Shown here piece after piece: positions 1 to 4,491 of a stretch of DNA of 5,787 nt; position 1 is the first letter of the stretch, and each line of letters starts with the position of its first letter. The notes below the pieces were generated by a model that saw nothing but the letters and a program-made list of their open reading frames with translations, ran no database searches and was not told the DNA's origin. Both the position numbers and the translations under genes were made by a program. Source of the stretch: Armatimonadota bacterium (GTDB taxonomy: Bacteria > Armatimonadota > Hebobacteria > CAIYQO01); NCBI GenBank assembly GCA_022708765.1, contig JAKIYB010000315.1:1-5787 (forward strand), written 5' to 3'.

Positions 1-1
1 G

Positions 2-505
2 CTGGCGGCGCATGAGCCGACGCATCTGCTTTTCCTCACCGGCGACCTGCCGCTCGTCACCGGGCACGCGCTCACCGGCTACCTCACCGCCAGCCTGGCC
101 AGCCGGGCGGCGCTGACCTACCCGATCATCCCGCGCGAGGCGTGCGAGGAGCGTTTTCCGGGGGCGAAGCGGACGTACGTGAGAATTAAAGACGGCACCT
201 TCACCGGGGGGAACGCCATCTTCGCCGCCGCCGATTTGCTGAATGACAAAGGCGCGCTGATCCAGAGCCTCTACGACGCCCGCAAGGAACCGCTGAAGCT
301 GGCTGGCATCCTCGGCTGGCCGACGGTGTGGGGGATGCTCGGTGGCACGCTCACCATCGTCGAGTTGGAAGCCGTCGCCACGCGCATCATGGACGCGCCC
401 ATCAAGGCCATCATCACCCCGTACCCCGAAATCGGCTTCGATGTGGATAAGCCGGCGGATGCGGAGGCGGTAGAGCGGGCGCTGCGGAACGGGGTCGCGC
501 CATGA
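2..505 (+). CDS. MobA-like nucleotidyltransferase family protein (5' truncated by window edge)
   Basis: The reading frame is open from base 2, so the gene begins outside the window; 167 residues are visible of a family that usually runs to about 200-260. Three features point to the NTP-transferase fold. FLTGDLPLVT (visible residues 11-20) has the D-x-P-L Mg/nucleotide motif (D15). FTGGN lies mid-domain (67-71). GFDVDKPADAEAV near the C-terminus has the D-x-D-x-P-x-D pattern (D147, D149), like the DIDTPED motif of MobA and related enzymes. The family transfers a nucleotidyl group from an NTP to a phosphorylated acceptor (molybdopterin, cobinamide phosphate or a sugar phosphate) in the cytosol. 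Which acceptor is used here cannot be told: the N-terminal GGxSxRMG-type loop is off the edge. A GTG at 179 is internal, because both the open frame and the D-x-P-L motif lie upstream of it. The stop overlaps the next gene's start by four bases (ATGA), suggesting translational coupling. Confidence 0.85.
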   Translation: MAAHEPTHLLFLTGDLPLVTGHALTGYLTASLASRAALTYPIIPREACEERFPGAKRTYVRIKDGTFTGGNAIFAAADLLNDKGALIQSLYDARKEPLKLAGILGWPTVWGMLGGTLTIVELEAVATRIMDAPIKAIITPYPEIGFDVDKPADAEAVERALRNGVAP

Positions 506-1851
506 CCATCACCCGAACAAACTGGTCGAAAGCCCCCTGGATGCTGCCCAATAAGGACGATCTGAAAATCGAGCTGGCGCAGTGTCTCGATGAGGGGAAG
601 GATATCGGCGAATTGGAGGATGAGTTCGCGGCGCTGGCGGCTATGGAAGAGGGGGAGGAGTTCCTCCGTCGCGCGGAGACGCTGCTTGATGCGACGGCGG
701 CACTGCCCGTGCGCGCGGAGTACCTGCATCGCGAGCCGTCACATCTCATGGATATCCGGGCGGAAAGGCCGGCGGCGGTCGCGTATCCGGCTCCGGACAA
801 GGCTATCCTGCTCGACAAAGCCCTCGGCGGGTGGCAGGGGCGCGCGGCGGGGTGCCTGCTGGGAAAACCGGCGGAGGGGCGGCGGCGCTGGCAGATTGAG
901 AAGCTGCTGAATGCGCAGGATCGCTGGCCGCTGGACCGCTACTTTTCCAAAACCGCGTCCGAGGACGTGCTGCGGGAATGCGGCTTCACCCATCGCGGGC
1001 TGGAGCTTTTTGAAGAAGGCATCACCTGCATGGTAGAGGATGACGACACCAATTACACCGTCACCGGGTTGGCGATCATGAAGAGCGGCGGCGCCGACTT
1101 CACGCCGGAAGACGTGGCGCGTTTCTGGCTGGGGAATATCCCGCTCTTCCACGTCTGCACCGCTGAGCGCGTAGCCTATATCAACCTGACCATGGGCATC
1201 GCCCCGCCGGCGTCGGCGAGTGTTCGCAACGTCTACCGCGAATGGATCGGCGCGCAGATTCGCGCAGACTTTTTCGGCTACGTGAACCCCGGCAACCCTG
1301 CGCGCGCCGCCGAGTTCGCCTGGCGCGACGCCGCCATCAGCCACGTGAAGAACGGCATCTACGGCGAGATGTGGGTCGCCGCCATGCTCGCGGCCGCTTA
1401 CGTCTGCGACGACGTGCAGGCCGTCATCCGCGCCGGGCTGGGGCAAATCCCCGCCACCTGCCGCCTCACCGCCGCCGTCGAACGCGTCATCGCCGATTAC
1501 CGCGCCGGGAAAACCTACTGGCAGATGGTGGACGATCTGCACGCCCGCTGGGACGAGAATTTCGGCCACCACTGGTGCCACACCATCAGCAACGCGGAAA
1601 TCGTCGCCATCGCTCTCCTCTGGGGTGAAAAGGACTTTGAACGGACGATCTGCGGCGCGGTCATACCCGCCTTCGACACCGACTGCAACGCCGCCACCGC
1701 CGGCAGCGTGCTGGGGGTGATGCTCGGTGCCAGTGCCCTCCCCGTAAAATGGATCGCCCCCATGAATGACACCCTCCTCACCGGCGTCGCCGGCTACCAC
1801 CGCGTCTCCCTCACGGCCATGGCGGAGGAGACGGTGGCGATGATGGGATAA
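502..1851 (+). CDS. ADP-ribosylglycohydrolase family protein with N-terminal extension
   Basis: The 449-residue protein belongs to the DraG/ARH (ADP_ribosyl_GH) family, all-alpha dinuclear-metal hydrolases that remove ADP-ribose from modified proteins or small molecules. The catalytic domain starts near residue 105 with GGWQGRAAGCLLGKP. The first metal motif is EDDDTNYT (179-186) and the second is DTDCNAATAG (392-401). Between them are KNGIYGEMWVAAM (a helix typical of the family, around 280-295) and HTISNAEIV shortly before the second motif. In classical ARH enzymes the second motif is DxDT/S; here the last position is Cys395. As I recall, that is usual for a large environmental subfamily (DTDCN), so it need not mean loss of activity, but the substrate is unknown. 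Residues 1-100 form an acidic extension absent from short DraG proteins. The ATG lies in the ATGA overlap with the upstream nucleotidyltransferase gene, and only a weak purine stretch precedes it, consistent with coupling. No clear terminator follows. Confidence 0.9.
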   Translation: MTITRTNWSKAPWMLPNKDDLKIELAQCLDEGKDIGELEDEFAALAAMEEGEEFLRRAETLLDATAALPVRAEYLHREPSHLMDIRAERPAAVAYPAPDKAILLDKALGGWQGRAAGCLLGKPAEGRRRWQIEKLLNAQDRWPLDRYFSKTASEDVLRECGFTHRGLELFEEGITCMVEDDDTNYTVTGLAIMKSGGADFTPEDVARFWLGNIPLFHVCTAERVAYINLTMGIAPPASASVRNVYREWIGAQIRADFFGYVNPGNPARAAEFAWRDAAISHVKNGIYGEMWVAAMLAAAYVCDDVQAVIRAGLGQIPATCRLTAAVERVIADYRAGKTYWQMVDDLHARWDENFGHHWCHTISNAEIVAIALLWGEKDFERTICGAVIPAFDTDCNAATAGSVLGVMLGASALPVKWIAPMNDTLLTGVAGYHRVSLTAMAEETVAMMG

Positions 1852-1903
1852 AACGAGATCTATGCGTTGCTTTCGCGGCACCCGGCAACACCAAAACCCG
1901 TTC

Positions 1904-2004
1904 GTAGTCAGGCACGCAGCGGAGCGGAGTGCCGTCTACTGTGCAATCGGTTACCGGAACTATAGGTGAACGCTACTCCGCTTCGCTACGCAGCTCAATA
2001 CTAC
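1904..2004. repeat. MITE-like element with imperfect terminal inverted repeats
   Basis: The 101-bp stretch begins GTAGT and ends ACTAC. Internal to these, GCAGCGGAGCGGAGTGCCG (1916-1934) matches the reverse complement of 1971-1989 at 15 of 19 positions, so the ends form imperfect inverted repeats of about 31-34 bp around a core of about 36 bp. The left arm can also fold alone: GTAG plus GGCAC (1904-1907, 1911-1915) pair with GTGCC plus CTAC (1929-1933, 1936-1939). No protein is encoded and no target-site duplication is evident. A short non-autonomous element or dispersed palindromic repeat is the simplest reading; a bidirectional terminator is less likely because there is no T-run. Confidence 0.4.
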
Positions 2005-2050
2005 ATGACCCCAGGGAAATTGCGGACGTGTATTCACTAACCGTGTATAT

Positions 2051-2074
2051 CCTTCTCCCAGAATTGGGAGAAGG
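2051..2074. repeat. Perfect palindromic repeat (CCTTCTCCCA - GAAT - TGGGAGAAGG)
   Basis: Two perfect 10-bp arms (2051-2060 and 2065-2074) flank a 4-nt loop. The sequence just after, GGTAGGGGATGAGGGC, together with the palindrome matches a dispersed repeat type (CTCCCA-GAAT-TGGGAG followed by a G-rich GGATGAGGGC tail) that I recall from intergenic regions of several GC-rich phyla. As RNA it would be a stable hairpin, but no T-run follows, so a terminator role is not supported. That it is a genome-wide repeat is recollection and inference, not shown by this single copy. Confidence 0.5.
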
Positions 2075-2217
2075 GTAGGGGATGAGGGCGCGCGCGGGCC
2101 TGTCCCCAGATGCCGTGGCGAAGGGGGAAGCGCGAAACGCACTCCGCACAACCACTGTGGTCATGTAATACCAACGTGATGGATTATTGGCTTACACAAA
2201 TTGCGATGAGGTGCCCC

Positions 2218-2246
2218 TTGACACCGGAACATTAGTGTGCTATATT
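2218..2246 (+). promoter_or_regulatory. Near-consensus sigma-70 promoter
   Basis: TTGACA (2218-2223) is followed after exactly 17 bp by TATATT (2241-2246), a perfect -35 with a five-of-six -10. The expected start of transcription is about 2252-2254. The promoter lies almost 400 bp before the next gene, so its transcript is either a separate small RNA or a long leader for the membrane-protein gene. It sits in the AT-rich part of the gap. Such a close match at ideal spacing is unlikely by chance in DNA of this composition. Confidence 0.65.
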
Positions 2247-2250
2247 GCCG

Positions 2251-2263
2251 GTAACATTGTTAC
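2251..2263. promoter_or_regulatory. Operator-like palindrome GTAACA-T-TGTTAC over the predicted start site
   Basis: This is a perfect 6+1+6 inverted repeat beginning four bases after the -10 box, where a bound repressor would block transcription. A related partial copy lies 24 bp upstream inside the promoter spacer: CCGGAACATT (2224-2233) against CCGGTAACATT (2248-2258). Two related sites about two helical turns apart would suit cooperative repressor binding. No regulator gene is visible in the window, so the protein that might bind is unknown. Confidence 0.45.
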
Positions 2264-2347
2264 ATTAAGCCTATGCTTGGTGAGGTTTGTAGTAGCGCCG
2301 CAGCTTTAGCAAGGCGCGTCCGACTAGGCAATCCGGCCGTAAAACTA

Positions 2348-2361
2348 CAGTATTGATACTG
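2348..2361. promoter_or_regulatory. Palindrome CAGTAT-TG-ATACTG, function unknown
   Basis: Perfect 6-bp arms separated by two bases lie about 100 bp inside the transcript predicted from the upstream promoter. It could be a protein-binding site; a two-base loop makes it unlikely as an RNA hairpin with all six pairs formed. It is unlike the GTAACA palindrome in sequence, so if both are operators they would bind different regulators. Confidence 0.25.
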
Positions 2362-2474
2362 CCGCTTGTACCATAACAACAACATAGCAGCCGCCTGCGC
2401 GAATGCGACCGGATAAGTTGTCTTATGCATACTTTTTGCAAAAAAACAATCTTTTGAATTTATTGAGAACATCA

Positions 2475-2520
2475 GGGGTGAGTTCGGGGGAGAAGCGGTA
2501 TCACCCCGCATTTTGAGATT
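2475..2520 (+). terminator. Possible terminator hairpin at the end of the AT-rich segment
   Basis: GGGGTGA (2475-2481) pairs perfectly with TCACCCC (2501-2507), giving a 7-bp GC-rich stem with a 19-nt loop. Two broken T-runs follow (TTTT at 2511-2514 and again near 2519). The large loop and the interrupted T-tract make it a weak intrinsic terminator at best. If real, it would end a transcript of roughly 250-265 nt starting at the promoter near 2218, leaving the downstream gene to its own promoter. Confidence 0.3.
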
Positions 2521-2610
2521 TTGCATAGTGTGCGGGGGGATACACGATCGGGAACTTCCGCCTTCGCCACGCGGTCTAACCGGATGGCGCCGTTACGACG
2601 GCGCACGGCG

Positions 2611-2643
2611 TGGTATACTGTAGACAGCACGGCGCGGAGGAGG
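2611..2643 (+). promoter_or_regulatory. Extended -10 promoter and strong Shine-Dalgarno for the membrane-protein gene
   Basis: TGGTATACT (2611-2619) is an extended -10 element (TGn plus TATACT). No good -35 stands 17 bp upstream, which extended -10 promoters can tolerate. Transcription would start near 2626, giving a leader of about 23 nt. A perfect AGGAGG (2638-2643) follows, five bases before the ATG at 2649. Together these fix the start at 2649 and rule out an in-frame GTG at 2610, which would put the promoter inside the coding region. Confidence 0.6.
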
Positions 2644-2648
2644 GAGCG

Positions 2649-4412
2649 ATGGCGGAGATGCATATGGAACTGCACGAACGGCTGGGGCCGTTTCGAGCGC
2701 GGCTGCGCCGGCTGCTCATCGAGCGCTATCTCGTCTTCGGCGCGGGAGTGGCGGGCGGCGTAGCGGTGCTGCTGGTGGTGCTCGATCACCTGCTCACCGG
2801 CTGGTACGTGGATGAGTATACGCTTCTCGCGCTCTTCGTCGTGGGTGCGCTTGCGGGGGCAATTTACGGCGCCACCCGCCCGGTAACCGATTTCGCCGCA
2901 GCGCTGACTATCGAGCGCCGACGCAACCTGCGGGAGCGCGCCAGTACGGCCGTGGCGATGGCGGCCAACGCGGAGAGCCCCGCTGAACTGCGCGACCTCA
3001 TCACCCGCGATGCCATAGACCACCTCACCGCCGTCTCGCCGGCCGAGCTTTTCCCGCGCCGCTTCACCCGCCGCCAGCAGGTGCCGCTGGCGTTGTGGGC
3101 GCTGGCGGTGCTACTCGCCTTCCTGCCGGCCATTCCCTGGCTGTATTCGCCGTCAACGCGCGAGGAGCGCCGGACGCTGCAGCAGTCCGGCAAGGAGCTG
3201 AAGCAATACGCCAGTGAGATGTTGAAGCATCCCGACGTGAAGCACAGCAAGACCGCGACGAAGCTCGTGCGGCAGATGCATAAGCTGGGCGTGGAGATGG
3301 AGCGGCTGCGCATCCCGAAGAAGGAAGCGCTGGTGCGGCTGAACAAGCTGCAGGAAGAGATGAAGAACGCGGAGGCGCAGATCGGCAAGGAGTTGAAGGC
3401 GCACGATCGCGAGGCGATGAAGCGCGCGGCGGAAGCTATCCGCAACGGCCTGGAGAAACGTTCACAGACGGAAAAGGCGAACGCGGACCGCGCGCGGGAG
3501 CAGATGGCGGCGGGCACGCCGCGCGACAAACTGTCTAAAGAAGAGCGCGCCGCGCTGCAGCGGGAAGAACGCATGCAGTCGCTGGCGAAGAACCTGGAGA
3601 AGGGCGAAAGCGCCGCCGCGTCCGAAGACCTGCGGAAGATGGGCGAGCAGTTGCAACGCGACGGCGAGATGTCAAAGCAGGACCGCCAACAGATGGGCCA
3701 GACGATGCGGCAGGCGGCGAAGGAGATGGAGCAAACCTCCAGCGCGAACCAGCAAATGTCGCAGACAATGCGGCAGGCTAGCCAGCAATTGCAGCAGGGA
3801 ACCCAACAGGGGCAGCAGCAGGCGGGGCAGGCCATGCGCAACACGACGCCCATCCCGCCGAACATGATGCCCGGTGAACCCACCATGGGCCAGATGCGGC
3901 AGGGCGTCGGCCAGTGCCGCCAGGGCGTCGCCTCCAATAAACCATGCCCGCTTGCCGGCAGTAAACCTGGCGGCACCAAGCCCGGCGGCCAGGGAGGACA
4001 ACCAGGTCAGGGGCAAGGGCAAGGGCAAGGCCAGAATCAGGGTAATAATCAGGGACCGAACAACCAGGTGTCTACCAATAACCCGAACGCGAATAGTTCC
4101 GACAGCGGCGGCACCAGCGGCGGCGAAGGCGGCTCGAAGGACCACTTCGGCAATCCCGAAGGCCGGCTGGGCGCCGGCACCGACCCGGTGAAGGAAAATG
4201 CCGACATTGATCCGGAGAAAGCCGCCTATTCGGTAGATATCAAAGGCGCCCCCGGCAAATCCGACCGCACCAACGTGCCGTATTACGAAGTCCTCCCCGG
4301 CTACAAAGCCAGCGCCGAAAGCGCCATCAACACTGACCAGGTGCCCGCCAGCGAACGCCAGCGCGTGAAGGAATACTTTGACGAGTTGAACCCGGAGACG
4401 GCGACGCGGTAG
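2649..4412 (+). CDS. Three-pass membrane protein with long extracytoplasmic coiled coil (DUF4175-like)
   Basis: The 587-residue protein has basic residues (RARLRRLL, 16-23) before a first hydrophobic helix (about 28-49), a second helix at 57-75, a soluble segment including LTIERRRNLRERASTAVAM (86-104), and a third helix at 145-166. With the N-terminus inside, everything after residue 166 is outside the cytoplasmic membrane. Residues about 170-400 are Glu/Lys/Arg- then Gln-rich coiled coil, including a 21-residue near-repeat. A Gly/Gln/Asn linker (about 435-500) follows, then a C-terminal segment PYYEVLPGY...RVKEYFDEL (544-580). That segment and the RNLRERASTA motif resemble membrane proteins, often labelled DUF4175-like, that occur beside MoxR ATPase, DUF58 and von Willebrand genes; none of those is visible here, though the window is short. 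The biochemical role is unknown. The only two cysteines are C423 and C433. The family link is from memory of motifs; the topology is read directly from the sequence. Confidence 0.8.
   Translation: MAEMHMELHERLGPFRARLRRLLIERYLVFGAGVAGGVAVLLVVLDHLLTGWYVDEYTLLALFVVGALAGAIYGATRPVTDFAAALTIERRRNLRERASTAVAMAANAESPAELRDLITRDAIDHLTAVSPAELFPRRFTRRQQVPLALWALAVLLAFLPAIPWLYSPSTREERRTLQQSGKELKQYASEMLKHPDVKHSKTATKLVRQMHKLGVEMERLRIPKKEALVRLNKLQEEMKNAEAQIGKELKAHDREAMKRAAEAIRNGLEKRSQTEKANADRAREQMAAGTPRDKLSKEERAALQREERMQSLAKNLEKGESAAASEDLRKMGEQLQRDGEMSKQDRQQMGQTMRQAAKEMEQTSSANQQMSQTMRQASQQLQQGTQQGQQQAGQAMRNTTPIPPNMMPGEPTMGQMRQGVGQCRQGVASNKPCPLAGSKPGGTKPGGQGGQPGQGQGQGQGQNQGNNQGPNNQVSTNNPNANSSDSGGTSGGEGGSKDHFGNPEGRLGAGTDPVKENADIDPEKAAYSVDIKGAPGKSDRTNVPYYEVLPGYKASAESAINTDQVPASERQRVKEYFDELNPETATR
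4011..4030 (+). repeat. In-gene GGGCAA hexanucleotide tandem repeat
   Basis: About 3.3 copies of a six-base unit encode alternating Gly-Gln in the linker of the membrane protein. Because the unit is two codons long, slippage would change linker length without a frameshift. Confidence 0.6.
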
Positions 4413-4439
4413 GTCTGCGTCCGGCACAAGGACTTTCCA

Positions 4440-4486
4440 TCCCTCGTGTTGAACAGTAATCGCCAACTAACCCAACAGGCGAGGGA
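4440..4486 (+). promoter_or_regulatory. Leader hairpin that masks the rhaA Shine-Dalgarno
   Basis: TCCCTCG (4440-4446) pairs with CGAGGGA (4480-4486), and the adjoining TGTTG (4447-4451) pairs with CAACA (4473-4477). This gives a 12-bp stem broken only by a two-base GG bulge, with a 21-nt loop (4452-4472). The 3' arm contains most of the rhaA ribosome-binding site GAGGGAG (4481-4487), four bases before the ATG. The folded RNA should therefore limit ribosome access. What would open it (a ligand, a protein, an RNA, heat or translation from upstream) cannot be told. The pairing is seen in the sequence; the regulatory role is inferred. Confidence 0.5.
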
Positions 4487-4491
4487 GACTG

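Larger units (their letters stand above)
1852..2648. other. Long non-coding gap rich in repeats and regulatory signals
   Basis: I find no convincing protein gene in this gap of about 800 bp. Open frames on the minus strand (1960-2164 and 2260-2526) have no Shine-Dalgarno; the first pair run through a palindromic repeat and look like spurious translations of it. The gap has three parts. The first is a repeat-bearing half (1904-2160). The second is an AT-rich stretch (about 45% GC by count over 2161-2460, against about 60% in neighbouring genes). The third is a GC-rich return (2471-2648) ending in the promoter and ribosome-binding site of the next gene. No tRNA, rRNA, SRP RNA, RNase P or 6S-like signature was recognised. 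Confidence 0.7.

Noticed and set aside
739..1881. A 380-codon open frame on the minus strand over the glycohydrolase gene
   Set aside because: It is antisense to a gene with clear family motifs and has an unusual Gly/Val/Asp/His-rich composition typical of GC-rich shadow frames.
1960..2164. Two 63-codon minus-strand frames
   Set aside because: They translate the palindromic repeat at 2051-2074 and flanking repeat DNA and have no ribosome-binding site; they look like spurious repeat-derived ORFs.
2273..2356. A 27-residue plus-strand ORF just after the island promoter, considered as a leader peptide
   Set aside because: It has no Shine-Dalgarno, no run of one amino acid as in attenuators, and its stop falls within the CAGTAT palindrome. 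It cannot be excluded but is not supported.
2413..2437. ATAAG-TTGT-CTTAT followed by TTTTT, considered as an intrinsic terminator
   Set aside because: The stem has only five AT-rich pairs and would be too weak to stop transcription.
2404..2517. A 37-residue plus-strand ORF (starts MRPDKLSYAY)
   Set aside because: No ribosome-binding site and no family resemblance; probably chance.
2260..2526. An 88-codon minus-strand frame across the AT-rich island
   Set aside because: There is no Shine-Dalgarno before its ATG, no recognisable domain, and it runs opposite to the strong promoter at 2218.
2610..2648. GTG at 2610 as start of the membrane protein
   Set aside because: It lies on the extended -10 element and has no Shine-Dalgarno, while ATG 2649 has a perfect AGGAGG five bases upstream.
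1852..2648. CRISPR array, attachment site, tRNA or known structured RNA in the gap
   Set aside because: No regularly spaced direct repeats, no integrase or tRNA, and no conserved signatures of tmRNA, RNase P, SRP RNA or 6S RNA were found by eye.
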